From an uncultured Paracoccaceae bacterium (lineage in GTDB: Bacteria; Pseudomonadota; Alphaproteobacteria; Rhodobacterales; Rhodobacteraceae): DNA of 64,000 bases. The translations under genes were made by a program, and so were the position numbers. The notes beneath the pieces were generated by a model. The model was not told where the DNA came from. It worked only from the letters and a program-made list of their open reading frames with translations, and searched no databases. The stretch is from positions 22,507 through 86,506 of the forward strand of contig CAMFGW010000010.1 in assembly GCA_945952025.1 (NCBI GenBank). The letters are read 5' to 3'. Shown here one piece after another: positions 11,148 through 20,651 of the stretch (its first letter is position 1; each line of letters starts with the position of its first letter).

Positions 11148-11225
11148 CGTTCCGCCTCCCCGGTCCGCTCTCCCGGTCCGCTCTCCCGGTCCGCTCTCCC
11201 GGTCCGCTCTCCCGATCCGCCCCCC
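11148..11225 (+). repeat. 13-bp intergenic tandem repeat (CGGTCCGCTCTCC, ~6 units, degenerate ends)
   Basis: Four perfect units 11161-11212 flanked by degenerate units; between rseP and bamA. Confidence 0.9.
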
Positions 11226-11353
11226 GTTCCTCGTGGCGAAGAGCCGCCATATCCCCAGATTTGGTGGCCGGAGGTGGGCGGGCACCTTTGACAAGGGGGG
11301 GTAATCGGGCTAGTCACAATCAGCAAAAATCAAAGACGCACGGCGGGGGATTG

Positions 11354-13663
11354 ATGATGGCTCAGAAACGGCGCAGTGCGGCGGTTGGTCGGGTCCTGTC
11401 GGGGACGGCGCTTTGCGCGACGCTGCTTTTTTCCGCCCTGCCAATGGCTTCCAGCGCGGCGAGCTACCAGTTTTCCTCCGTCAAGATCGAGGGCAACCAG
11501 TCCGTCGATCCGGCGACGATCCTGTCGATGGCGGGAATCGCCAAGGGCCAGACCCTGTCGGACGGCGCGCTGAACGATGCGGCGCAGCGGCTGCAGGCGT
11601 CGGGCCTCTTCGCCTCGGTCGATCTGGTGCCGTCGGGCGGCACGCTCATCGTCCGGGTCACGGAAAATCCCACGATCAACGTCGTGTCGATCGAAGGGAA
11701 CCGCCGGTTCAAGGATGAGGAGCTGACGAAGCTCCTCAAATCGCAGGGCCGGCGCATCTATTCGGCCTCGCAGGCCGAGGCGGACGCCAACGCCATCACC
11801 CAGTTCTACGCGGACAAGGGGCGCATGGCCGCCCGCGTCGAGCCGAAGATCATCGACCGCGGCAACAACCGCTACGACCTGGTGTTCGAGGTGGCCGAGG
11901 GCAAGACGTCCGAGGTCGAGCGCCTGTCCTTCAGCGGCAACAAGGCCTTCTCGGATCGCCGTCTGCGCCAGGTGCTGGCGACCAAGCAGGCCGGGATCTT
12001 CCGCGCCATCATCAGCCGCGACACTTTCGTCCCCGACCGGGTCGAGGCCGACAAGCAGCTCCTGCTCGATTTCTACCAGTCGCGGGGCTACATCGACGCG
12101 CAAGTCAGGGGTGTCTCTTCGGAATTTTCCAACGATCGCAATGCCTTCTTCCTGTCCTTCGATATCCAGGAAGGGCCGTCCTACACGTTCAACCAGGTGG
12201 GCGTCGCGAACGAATATCCGGGCCTTGACCCGGCCCCCTTCCAGGATGTGATCCGCATCCGGCCCGGCGCGACCTATTCGCCGGTCGCCATCGACACGAC
12301 GATCAAGCGGATGGAAGCCATCGCCAAGCGGCAGGGCATCGACTTCCTGGCGATCGAGCCGCGCATCGCCAAGAACGCGCAGAACCAGACACTCGACGTG
12401 ACTTTCGTCCTGGCCAAGGGCCCGCGCACTTTCGTCGAGCGGATCGACGTGCAGGGCAACGTCACCACGCAGGACCGCGTCATCCGGCGCCAGTTCCAGA
12501 TCTCGGAAGGCGACCCGATGAACCCGCGCGCGATCCGCGAGGCGGCGGACCGCATCCGGGCGCTCGACTATTTCAAGAACGTGGACGTGACCGCCCATTC
12601 CGGCTCGGCCGAGGATCAGGTGGTGGTGAATGTCGGCGTCGAAGAAAAGCCCACGGGCTCGCTGACCTTCGGCGTGACCTATTCGACCTCGGACAAGGTG
12701 GGCCTGACGCTCGGCCTGTCGGAAGCGAACCTTCTGGGGCGCGGGCAGTATCTGGCGATGAACATCGCCACGACCAAGAAGAACCAGAACAACACCTTCA
12801 CCTTCATCGAGCCGGCGCTTCTGGACCGCGACCTGAAGCTGCAATACCAGCTCTGGTACAGCACCTCGGACTATTCGAACGCGCGCTTTGCCACCAAGCG
12901 TATGGGCACGTCGCTGGCGCTGGAATTCCCGCTGTCCGAACAGATGCGGCTGAACCTCCAGTACAAATATTCGGCCGACAAGGTCTACAACGTCGCGACA
13001 GGCTCTTCGCCCCTGCTTTATGCCGACGAGGCGCGTGGGTACGAGCGCACCAGCGCCCTGGGCTACACGATCAGCTATGACACGCGCATCACCGGGCTCA
13101 ATCCGAACGGCGGCCTCTTGCTGACCTTCGGCCAGGATTACGCGGGCCTTGGCGGCGACGTGAAGTCGGTCACGACCACGGCCAAGGCGACCTACGAGAC
13201 GAAGGTCTGGCATGAAGAGTTGACCTTCCATGGCGAGGCCGAGGCGGGCGTCGTGTCGCCCCTTGGCGGCCAGACCACCGGTTACATGCAGCGCTTCACT
13301 GGCAACGGCCTGGTGCGGGGTTTCGCGCCGAACGGCATGGGGCCGCGTGACCTGAGCGTGGCGAACCGCGATGCGCTTGGCGGCAACATGTATGCGGGCG
13401 TCCGGCTCGAGGCGCGCTTCCCGATCGGGCTGCCGTCGGAATATGGCATCTCGGGCGGCCTATTCGCCGATGCGGGCTCGGTCTGGGGGCTCGATAATCC
13501 GGGTTCGATCGACGACAAGATGCACCTGCGCTCGTCCGTCGGCTTCACCATCTTCTGGGATTCGGGGCTGGGCCCGCTGCGCATGAACTTCGCCAAGCCG
13601 ATCAGCAAGGAAAGCTACGACAAGACGCAGACCTTCGACCTGACCGTGTCGACCAAGTTCTGA
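11354..13663 (+). CDS. bamA: Outer membrane protein assembly factor BamA
   Basis: POTRA repeats plus C-terminal beta barrel ending ...TFDLTVSTKF; start MMAQKRRSAAV. Confidence 0.95.
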   Translation: MMAQKRRSAAVGRVLSGTALCATLLFSALPMASSAASYQFSSVKIEGNQSVDPATILSMAGIAKGQTLSDGALNDAAQRLQASGLFASVDLVPSGGTLIVRVTENPTINVVSIEGNRRFKDEELTKLLKSQGRRIYSASQAEADANAITQFYADKGRMAARVEPKIIDRGNNRYDLVFEVAEGKTSEVERLSFSGNKAFSDRRLRQVLATKQAGIFRAIISRDTFVPDRVEADKQLLLDFYQSRGYIDAQVRGVSSEFSNDRNAFFLSFDIQEGPSYTFNQVGVANEYPGLDPAPFQDVIRIRPGATYSPVAIDTTIKRMEAIAKRQGIDFLAIEPRIAKNAQNQTLDVTFVLAKGPRTFVERIDVQGNVTTQDRVIRRQFQISEGDPMNPRAIREAADRIRALDYFKNVDVTAHSGSAEDQVVVNVGVEEKPTGSLTFGVTYSTSDKVGLTLGLSEANLLGRGQYLAMNIATTKKNQNNTFTFIEPALLDRDLKLQYQLWYSTSDYSNARFATKRMGTSLALEFPLSEQMRLNLQYKYSADKVYNVATGSSPLLYADEARGYERTSALGYTISYDTRITGLNPNGGLLLTFGQDYAGLGGDVKSVTTTAKATYETKVWHEELTFHGEAEAGVVSPLGGQTTGYMQRFTGNGLVRGFAPNGMGPRDLSVANRDALGGNMYAGVRLEARFPIGLPSEYGISGGLFADAGSVWGLDNPGSIDDKMHLRSSVGFTIFWDSGLGPLRMNFAKPISKESYDKTQTFDLTVSTKF

Positions 13664-14295
13664 TGCGGGGGCGGCTCTGCCCCTGGCTCTGGGCGCTGGC
13701 CCTTGCCATGGCAGGGCCGACGGCATGGGCGCAGACTGCCGGCCAAACCTCGGGGCAGACTTCTGGCCAGACTTCGGGCCAGAGTTCAGGTCAGCCGGCG
13801 GCTCCTTCAAACATGGCACTGCCGCAAAGCCCGATTCTGACCGTCGATCAGGACCGGCTTTACGCCCAAAGCCTGTGGGGTCAGCGGGTCGAGGCGGAGT
13901 TGCAGGCCGAGACGCAGGCGCTTCAGACCGAAAACAACCGGATCGAGGCCGAGCTGACGGCCGAGGAAAAGTCGCTGACTGAAAAGCGCCCGACCATGGC
14001 GCCGCAGGATTTCCGCAAGCTGGCTGACGATTTCGATGAACGGGTGACGGGGATTCGCGCCGCGCAGGACCGCAAGGCCGCCGACCTGGTCGCCTCGCGC
14101 GACCGCGCGCGGCAGGAGTTCCTGGCGGCCGCCCTGCCGGTGATGGCGAAGGTCCTGTCTGAACATGGCGCGGTCGCGATCCTCGACAACCGGGCGGTCT
14201 TTGTCGCGGCGCGGTCGGTCGATGCGACCGATGCGCTGCTGAAAGAGCTGGACGAGGCGCTTGGCGCCGGCCCCGCACCCGCGCCCAGCCCCTGA
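13663..14295 (+). CDS. OmpH/Skp family periplasmic chaperone
   Basis: Signal peptide, coiled-coil charged region; TGATG overlap with bamA stop. Confidence 0.85.
   Translation: MRGRLCPWLWALALAMAGPTAWAQTAGQTSGQTSGQTSGQSSGQPAAPSNMALPQSPILTVDQDRLYAQSLWGQRVEAELQAETQALQTENNRIEAELTAEEKSLTEKRPTMAPQDFRKLADDFDERVTGIRAAQDRKAADLVASRDRARQEFLAAALPVMAKVLSEHGAVAILDNRAVFVAARSVDATDALLKELDEALGAGPAPAPSP
13741..13788 (+). repeat. In-frame 12-bp repeat encoding (GQTS)4 at mature N-terminus of the OmpH/Skp protein
   Basis: ggc caa acc tcg / ggg cag act tct / ggc cag act tcg / ggc cag agt tca. Confidence 0.8.
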
Positions 14296-14396
14296 CATTC
14301 AGAGCCTGGCGCCTTGCGCGCCAATTCGTCATTCGCTAGCTAGAAGGAAAGGCGCAGGGCACATGTCAAGGTCTGCGCATGCCGACGGGGAGCAGA

Positions 14397-14873
14397 ATGA
14401 CCGATAGCGCCAGCCAGACCGCTGCGGCGGTGACGGAAGCCGACCTTGCGCTGATCCAGCGCATCATCCCGCACCGCTACCCGTTCCTGTTGATCGACAA
14501 GGTCAAGGACATCGTCCTCAACAAGTCCTGCGTCGGCATCAAGAATGTCACGATCAACGAGCCGCAATTCCAGGGCCACTTCCCCACCAAGCCGATCCTG
14601 CCGGGCGTCATGGTGGTCGAGGCGATGGCCCAGGCCTCGGCCGTGCTGGTCGGCCTGTCGATGAACGTGGTCGACCGCGATCTTCTGACCTATTTCATGT
14701 CGATCGACGGCTGCAAGTTCCGCCGCATGGTGGTGCCGGGCGATGTGCTCGAGCTGCACATGACCGTCAAGCGCGGCGGCGGCAAGATCTGGAAGTTCCA
14801 TGGGCTCGCGAAGGTCGGCGACGAGGTGGCGTGCGAGGCTGAGATCACCGCGATGATGCATCTGCGGGACTGA
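14397..14873 (+). CDS. fabZ: 3-hydroxyacyl-ACP dehydratase FabZ
   Basis: [17 protein letters not shown]...[20 protein letters not shown]. Confidence 0.95.
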   Translation: MTDSASQTAAAVTEADLALIQRIIPHRYPFLLIDKVKDIVLNKSCVGIKNVTINEPQFQGHFPTKPILPGVMVVEAMAQASAVLVGLSMNVVDRDLLTYFMSIDGCKFRRMVVPGDVLELHMTVKRGGGKIWKFHGLAKVGDEVACEAEITAMMHLRD

Positions 14874-14877
14874 TCGC

Positions 14878-15672
14878 ATGATCCTTCACCCGACTGCCCG
14901 CATCCACCCCTCGGCGGTGGTCGACGACGGGGCCGTGATCGGCGCAGGGGCCGAGGTCGGGCCCTTCTGCCACATCGGGCCAAGGGTCGTCCTGGGGGCG
15001 GGCGTGGTCTTGAAAAGCCATGTCGTCGTCGCGGGCCGGACCGAGGTCGGGGACGAGACGGCGATCTTTCCCTTCGCCTGCATCGGCGAGGTGCCGCAGG
15101 ACCTGAAGTTCCGCGGCGAAGAGACGCGGCTGGTGATCGGCAAGCGCAACCGCATCCGCGAGGGCGTGACCATGAACCCCGGCACCGAGGGCGGCGGCGG
15201 GGTGACGCGGATCGGCGACGACGGGCTTTTCATGGCCAATTCGCATGTGGCGCATGACTGCCAGATCGGCGACCGGGTGATCCTGGTGAACAATGTCGCT
15301 GTCGCCGGGCATTGCGTGCTTGAAGATGACGTGATCGTCGGCGGCCTGTCGGGGGTGCACCAGTTCGTCCGCATCGGGCGGGGCGCGATGATCGGGGCGG
15401 TGACGATGGTGACGGCCGACGTGATCCCGCACGGGCTGGTGCAGGGTCCGCGCGGGGTGCTCGACGGGCTGAACCTCGTCGGGCTGCGCCGCAGGGGGGC
15501 CGAGCGCGGCGACATACTGGCCCTGCGCGACATGCTGGGCGACCTGTCGGGCGGCGCCTTCCGCGAAGAGGCCCGCGCGTTGGCCGAGCAGGAGCCCGCG
15601 AACGCCTATGTGCGCGAGGTTCTGGACTTCATCCTCGGCCCGTCGGACCGCTCGTTCCTCGCCCCTCGATGA
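14878..15672 (+). CDS. lpxA: Acyl-ACP--UDP-N-acetylglucosamine O-acyltransferase
   Basis: Hexapeptide repeats, IHPSAVVDDGAVIGAGAEVGPFCHIGP...; follows fabZ. Confidence 0.95.
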   Translation: MILHPTARIHPSAVVDDGAVIGAGAEVGPFCHIGPRVVLGAGVVLKSHVVVAGRTEVGDETAIFPFACIGEVPQDLKFRGEETRLVIGKRNRIREGVTMNPGTEGGGGVTRIGDDGLFMANSHVAHDCQIGDRVILVNNVAVAGHCVLEDDVIVGGLSGVHQFVRIGRGAMIGAVTMVTADVIPHGLVQGPRGVLDGLNLVGLRRRGAERGDILALRDMLGDLSGGAFREEARALAEQEPANAYVREVLDFILGPSDRSFLAPR

Positions 15673-16502
15673 GCCGGGTGGCGCTCATTGCCGGTTCGGG
15701 CGCCCTGCCGGGGCTTCTGGCTGCGGCGCTGGCCGGGGCGGGCCGTCCGCCGCTGGTCGCGCGGCTGGAAGGAACGCCTGTGCCCGTGGGCGAGGGGGCG
15801 GTGCGCTTCCGGCTCGAACGGCTGGTGCCGTTCATGGACAGCCTTTCGGATGCCGGCGTGACCGAGGTCGTTTTCGCCGGCGCCGCGACCCGGCCCCGGA
15901 TCGACCCAGAGGCGTTCGATGCCCGCACCGCGCAGCTGGTGCCGCGCCTCTTGGCCGCGATGGGTCAGGGCGATGACGGGGCGCTGCGCGGGCTGGTAGC
16001 ACTTTTCGAGGAGTGGGGCTTTGCCGTCCTTGGTGCCGATCAGGTGGCGCCCGACCTGGTGCCGGGGCCCGGCGTCCTGACCGGCGCGCCGGGCGCGGCG
16101 GATGAAGCCGATGCCGCGCGGGCGGCGGCCATTGTCGCGGGTCTTGGTGCGCTCGATCTGGGGCAGGGCGCGGTGGTGGCGCAGGGCCTTTGCCTTGCGG
16201 TCGAGACCTTGCCGGGGACGGATGCGATGCTGGCCTTCGCGGCGCTGCATGACCCGGCGCTGCGCCCGAACCCCAAGGGTGCGCGGGGCGTGCTTTACAA
16301 GGCGCCGAAGCCCGGTCAGGACCGGCGGATCGACCTGCCGGCCATCGGGCCGGAGACGGTCGCGGGTGCCGCGCGGGCGGGGCTGGCCGGGATCGCGTGG
16401 GAGGCGGGGGGCGTCCTGCTGCTTGACCGGGACGCGACGGTCGCTGCTGCGGCGGCGGCGGGCCTCTTCCTTTGGTCGCGCGCGCCGGACGACGGTCGAT
16501 GA
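15669..16502 (+). CDS. lpxI: UDP-2,3-diacylglucosamine pyrophosphatase LpxI (DUF1009)
   Basis: MSRVALIAGSGALPGLLAAALA...; located between lpxA and lpxB. Confidence 0.9.
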   Translation: MSRVALIAGSGALPGLLAAALAGAGRPPLVARLEGTPVPVGEGAVRFRLERLVPFMDSLSDAGVTEVVFAGAATRPRIDPEAFDARTAQLVPRLLAAMGQGDDGALRGLVALFEEWGFAVLGADQVAPDLVPGPGVLTGAPGAADEADAARAAAIVAGLGALDLGQGAVVAQGLCLAVETLPGTDAMLAFAALHDPALRPNPKGARGVLYKAPKPGQDRRIDLPAIGPETVAGAARAGLAGIAWEAGGVLLLDRDATVAAAAAAGLFLWSRAPDDGR

Positions 16503-17650
16503 CGGGCCTGGGCCTTTTCCTGATTGCGGGCGAGCCTTCCGGGGACGCGCTTGGTGCGGCGCTGATGGCGGGGCTCAAGGATCTGTCGCCGGACCTGCGA
16601 CTGAGTGGCGTTGGCGGCCCGCTGATGGAGGGGCAGGGGCTTTCGAGTCTTTTCCCGATGGAAGAACTGTCGGTGATGGGCCTCCTGGAGGTTCTGCCGA
16701 AGCTTCCGCGCCTGAAGGCCCGCATCCGCCAGACGGCCGACGCCGTGCTAGCTTCGGGCGCCGATGCGCTGGTGACCATCGACAGCCCGGATTTCTGCCT
16801 GCGCGTGGCGGGTCTGGTCCGCGCCGCGCGTCCCGATTTCCGCACCATCCATTATGTCGCGCCGACCGTCTGGGCCTGGCGACCGGGGCGGGCGGCGAAG
16901 ATGGCGCCCATCATCGACCATGTGCTGGCGCTTTTCCCCTTCGAGCCGCCCTTGATGGAGGCCGCGGGGATGAGCTGCGATTTCGTCGGCCACCCGGCGG
17001 CGCACGCCCTTCGTGCCACGCCGGCAGAGGCCGCGGCCTTTCGCGCGACGAACGCGATCCCGCCCGACGCGCCGCTTCTGCTGCTCTTGCCCGGATCGCG
17101 CAAGGGCGAGGTCACGCGCCTTCTGCCGCGCTTTCGGGAAACGCTGGCGCTTCTGCGCGACCGTCATCCCGGTGTCCGCGCCGTCCTGCCGACCGTGCGG
17201 GGGACCGAGCCCCTGGTGCGCAATGCGCTCGCGGCAGAGGCGACCGCGCCCCTGATCCTGACCGGCGCGGATGCCAAGCGCGCGGCCTTTGCCGCCGCCG
17301 ACCTTGCGCTCGCGGCGTCCGGGACCGTCAGCCTTGAACTGGCTCGGAACCGGGTGCCCATGGTCATCGGCCACGATTTCAACCGCCTGACCTTCGCGCT
17401 GATGCGCCGGGCCGCGCTGATCGATACGGTGACGCTGGTCAACATCGTCTCGGACACCCGCGCGGTGCCGGAACTCCTCGGCCCCGCCTGCCGTCCGCCA
17501 GCGATGGCCGGGGCGCTCGACCGCATCCTGTCGGGCCCTGATGCCCGCGCGGCGCAGCGGCAGGCCGCCGACCTGACCATGGCGCGCCTTGGCGAAGGGG
17601 CCGAGGATCCCGGCCTGAGGGCTGCGCGGTCGGTCCTCGCGCATATCTGA
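16499..17650 (+). CDS. lpxB: Lipid-A-disaccharide synthase
   Basis: LFLIAGEPSGDALGAALM...VAPTVWAWRPGRAAKM. Confidence 0.95.
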   Translation: MTGLGLFLIAGEPSGDALGAALMAGLKDLSPDLRLSGVGGPLMEGQGLSSLFPMEELSVMGLLEVLPKLPRLKARIRQTADAVLASGADALVTIDSPDFCLRVAGLVRAARPDFRTIHYVAPTVWAWRPGRAAKMAPIIDHVLALFPFEPPLMEAAGMSCDFVGHPAAHALRATPAEAAAFRATNAIPPDAPLLLLLPGSRKGEVTRLLPRFRETLALLRDRHPGVRAVLPTVRGTEPLVRNALAAEATAPLILTGADAKRAAFAAADLALAASGTVSLELARNRVPMVIGHDFNRLTFALMRRAALIDTVTLVNIVSDTRAVPELLGPACRPPAMAGALDRILSGPDARAAQRQAADLTMARLGEGAEDPGLRAARSVLAHI

Positions 17651-17735
17651 TCCGCGCCGGCGCGCCACCGTCCGACCCGCCGTTGCCTCTGCCGCGCTGC
17701 GGCGCTAGGAAGGGCCACCTGCGCAGGAGGCCGCC

Positions 17736-18764
17736 ATGACCCTTTCCGTCGCCATCCTAGGTGCCTCGGGCTACACCGGGGCCGAGCTCGTCCGGCTGAT
17801 CGCGACCCATCCGGGGCTGACGATCACGGGGCTGTCGGGCGACCGCAAGGCGGGGATGGAGATGGCCGAGGTCTTTCCCTTCCTGACGCCCCTCACCCTG
17901 CCGCGACTGCAAAAGATCGAGGACATGAACCTGTCCTCGGCCGACCTGGTGTTCTGCGCGCTGCCGCATGCCACGAGCCAGGAGGTCATCGCCGCCCTGC
18001 CGCGCGACCTGAAGGTGGTGGACCTGTCGGCCGACTTCCGGCTGCGCGATCCGGCAGCCTATGAGAAGTGGTATGGCAAGCCCCATGCCGCGCCCGACCT
18101 GCAGAAGGAAGCGGTCTACGGGCTGACCGAGTTCTACCGCGACCAGATCCGCCCCGCGCGGCTGGTGGCCGGGACGGGCTGCAACGCGGCGGCCGGGCAA
18201 TATGCCATTCGGCCCCTGATTTCGGCCGGTGTGATCGACCTGGACGACATCATCCTGGACCTGAAGAACGGCGTTTCGGGCGCGGGCCGGTCGCTGAAGG
18301 AAAACCTGCTGCATGCAGAGCTTTCGGGCGGCACGCACCCCTATTCGGCCGGCGGCACGCACCGGCATCTGGGCGAGTTCGACCAGGAGTTTTCGGCGCT
18401 CGCCGGGCGGCCGGTGCGGGTGATCTTCACGCCCCACCTCTGCCCCTTCAATCGCGGCATCCTGGCCACCTGCTACGTCAAGGGCGATCCGGCGGCCATT
18501 CATGCGGCGCTGGCCGGGGCCTATGGCGACGAGCCTTTCCTGCATGTCCTGCCAATGGGCAAGCTGCCCTCGACGCGCTCGATCGCCGGGTCGAACCATG
18601 TGCAGATCGGCGTTTCGGGCGACCGGGTGCCGGGCCGGGCGACGGTTGTCGTGGCGCTGGACAATCTGACCAAGGGGTCGTCGGGACAGGCGTTGCAGAA
18701 TGCGAACCTGATGCTGGGCCTGCCGGAAACGCAAGGGCTGACGCTGGCGCCGGTCTTCCCGTAA
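17736..18764 (+). CDS. argC: N-acetyl-gamma-glutamyl-phosphate reductase
   Basis: [21 protein letters not shown]...[15 protein letters not shown]. Confidence 0.95.
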   Translation: MTLSVAILGASGYTGAELVRLIATHPGLTITGLSGDRKAGMEMAEVFPFLTPLTLPRLQKIEDMNLSSADLVFCALPHATSQEVIAALPRDLKVVDLSADFRLRDPAAYEKWYGKPHAAPDLQKEAVYGLTEFYRDQIRPARLVAGTGCNAAAGQYAIRPLISAGVIDLDDIILDLKNGVSGAGRSLKENLLHAELSGGTHPYSAGGTHRHLGEFDQEFSALAGRPVRVIFTPHLCPFNRGILATCYVKGDPAAIHAALAGAYGDEPFLHVLPMGKLPSTRSIAGSNHVQIGVSGDRVPGRATVVVALDNLTKGSSGQALQNANLMLGLPETQGLTLAPVFP

Positions 18765-18777
18765 GGCGCTGAACCCC

Positions 18778-19251
18778 ATGAAAAACCTGAAGAAACAGCG
18801 CCGCATCCAGATCATCGCCCTGGCCTTCGTCGCCATGGCGGCGGCACTCCTGGCGGTTAAGTTCGCAGAGTCGAACGCGCTTCAGTACTTTCGCTCGCCC
18901 AGCCAGGTCCAGTCAGACCCGCCGCGTCCGTCAGAAATCTTTCGCATCGGCGGGCTGGTCGAGAAGGGATCGCTCGTCCGCGGCGTGGGCACCACCGTCA
19001 CCTTCCGCGTCACCGATACGAACGCGAGCGTTCCGGTCGAATTCACCGGCGTCCTGCCCGACCTCTTCGCCGAGGGGCAGGGCATGGTCGGCACCGGCAC
19101 GATGAAGAACGGCACCTTCGTCGCGTCCGAGATCCTGGCCAAGCATGATGAAAACTACATGCCGAAAGAGGTCATCGACGCCTTGAAGGCGCAGGGCATC
19201 TATGTCGACCCCAAGACCAAGGCGATGACGAGCGTGCCGCCGTCCCCCTGA
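18778..19251 (+). CDS. ccmE: Cytochrome c maturation heme chaperone CcmE
   Basis: RIQIIALAFVAMAAALLAVKF...; C-terminal AKHDENYMPKEV (HxxxY heme-binding motif). Confidence 0.94.
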   Translation: MKNLKKQRRIQIIALAFVAMAAALLAVKFAESNALQYFRSPSQVQSDPPRPSEIFRIGGLVEKGSLVRGVGTTVTFRVTDTNASVPVEFTGVLPDLFAEGQGMVGTGTMKNGTFVASEILAKHDENYMPKEVIDALKAQGIYVDPKTKAMTSVPPSP

Positions 19252-19340
19252 CGCGCGGCGGGGCACCACCGCGCGGGGCCGCTCCCGCGATTTAACCTTT
19301 TGTCCGCACCTTTCCCCCATCACTCAAGGGGGACTGACCC

Positions 19341-19952
19341 ATGCAGACGGTGCAACAGATCGCCGACGACATCGTGCGGCGCGAGGGGGGCTATGTGGAC
19401 GACCCGGCCGATCCGGGCGGGGCCACGAACCATGGCGTGACACTTGCGACGCTGGCGCGGCTCGGGCGGGACGAAACGGGCGACGGGCAGGTCGACAGGG
19501 CGGACGTGAAGGCGCTGACGGCGGCCGATGCCGCGACGATCTTCATCGAGCAATATTACCGCAAGCCGGGGCTCGCGGCGCTGCCCGATGGGCTGCAGCC
19601 GTCGGTCTTCGACATGTATGTGAACGCGGGCGCCAATGCCGTGCGCATCCTGCAGCGGCTTTTGACAGAGCTCGGCCATCCGGTGACCGAGGACGGTATC
19701 GTCGGGCGCGAGACGGCACGGGCGGCACGGGCGGCGGCGGCGGTCGATCCGGCGCTCTTGGCCGACGCCTATGGCATCGCGCGGCGCAACTACTACTACC
19801 ACCTTGGCGACATCCGCCCCGCGAGCCGCAAGTTCGCCCGCCGCAATGACGGCGGCAAGGGCGGCTGGATCACGCGCGCCGAAGAGTTCATCTCTGCCCC
19901 CTACCGGCTGACGGACGCCCAGCACCGGGCGCGGGTGTCGGCATGGGCCTGA
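19341..19952 (+). CDS. GH108/DUF847-type N-acetylmuramidase (GTA-type endolysin)
   Basis: IADDIVRREGGYVDDPADPGGATNHGVTLATLARL; immediately followed by holin. Confidence 0.88.
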   Translation: MQTVQQIADDIVRREGGYVDDPADPGGATNHGVTLATLARLGRDETGDGQVDRADVKALTAADAATIFIEQYYRKPGLAALPDGLQPSVFDMYVNAGANAVRILQRLLTELGHPVTEDGIVGRETARAARAAAAVDPALLADAYGIARRNYYYHLGDIRPASRKFARRNDGGKGGWITRAEEFISAPYRLTDAQHRARVSAWA

Positions 19953-20521
19953 TGAACCTGCTGTTCGGCGGTGGCGGCGCGGGGCTGGCGCAGGCCGGCC
20001 GCACGGTCAAGGACGTGGCCGAGATCTTCGTGCCGAACGAGACGCGCAAGATGGAGCTGTCGGCAGAGGCCTTCAAGTCCGCGCAAGAGGCGGCGCGGGC
20101 CGAGTTCGCGCAAAGCCAGTCGGGGTTTTTCGACCGGCTGATGAACGGGCTGAACCGGCTGCCACGGCCCTTCCTGGCCTTCGGGACCATCGGGCTTTTC
20201 ATCTATGCGATGGTCGATCCGCTGTCCTTCGCGCGGCGGATGGTCGGGCTCAGCTATGTGCCGGAACCGCTCTGGTGGCTGATGACGGCCATCGTCGGCT
20301 TCTATTTCGGCGCGCGCGAGGCACATTACTTTCGTCTGCGCCCCCCCCCCGGCACCGCACCCGACCCCGAGGCGACCGGCGAGGTGCTGGCGGATCCGGC
20401 CGGAGACGCCGCCGCGCCCGCGCCCGCGCAGAACGCCAATCCGGCGCGCGATGCGCTGATCCGAAGGGGTGCCGCGCGCGAGGCTGGCGGCCGCCCCGAC
20501 GAGGCGGGGCGCAGCCGCTGA
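19943..20521 (+). CDS. 3TM holin of the GTA release type
   Basis: Two to three TM segments after amphipathic MGLMNLLFGGGGAGLAQAGRTVKDVAEIFVPN; overlaps endolysin by 10 bp; family assigned from recalled motif pattern. Confidence 0.75.
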   Translation: MGLMNLLFGGGGAGLAQAGRTVKDVAEIFVPNETRKMELSAEAFKSAQEAARAEFAQSQSGFFDRLMNGLNRLPRPFLAFGTIGLFIYAMVDPLSFARRMVGLSYVPEPLWWLMTAIVGFYFGAREAHYFRLRPPPGTAPDPEATGEVLADPAGDAAAPAPAQNANPARDALIRRGAAREAGGRPDEAGRSR

Positions 20522-20535
20522 ACCCATCCCGCGCC

Positions 20536-20566
20536 GGCGCCGGTTTTCGCGCTGGCGCCCGTTTTC
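20536..20566 (+). terminator. Putative terminator after holin
   Basis: GGCGCCGG-ttttcgcg-CTGGCGCC hairpin followed by cGTTTTcg. Confidence 0.4.
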
Positions 20567-20651
20567 GTGCCAGACCTGCCGCCATTGTGACTGTGCCAAA
20601 GCGCCGCGCCCCATTTCCCTTTGCCGTGGAGGGCCTTATGGTTGGCCCACC

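Noticed and set aside
11330-13231. 633-aa minus-strand ORF opposite bamA
   Set aside because: Shadow ORF caused by GC-rich codon bias.
19341-20521. Interpretation of endolysin/holin as a prophage remnant
   Set aside because: No integrase, att repeats or structural genes; both genes intact and embedded in ccm, better explained by a GTA lysis module.
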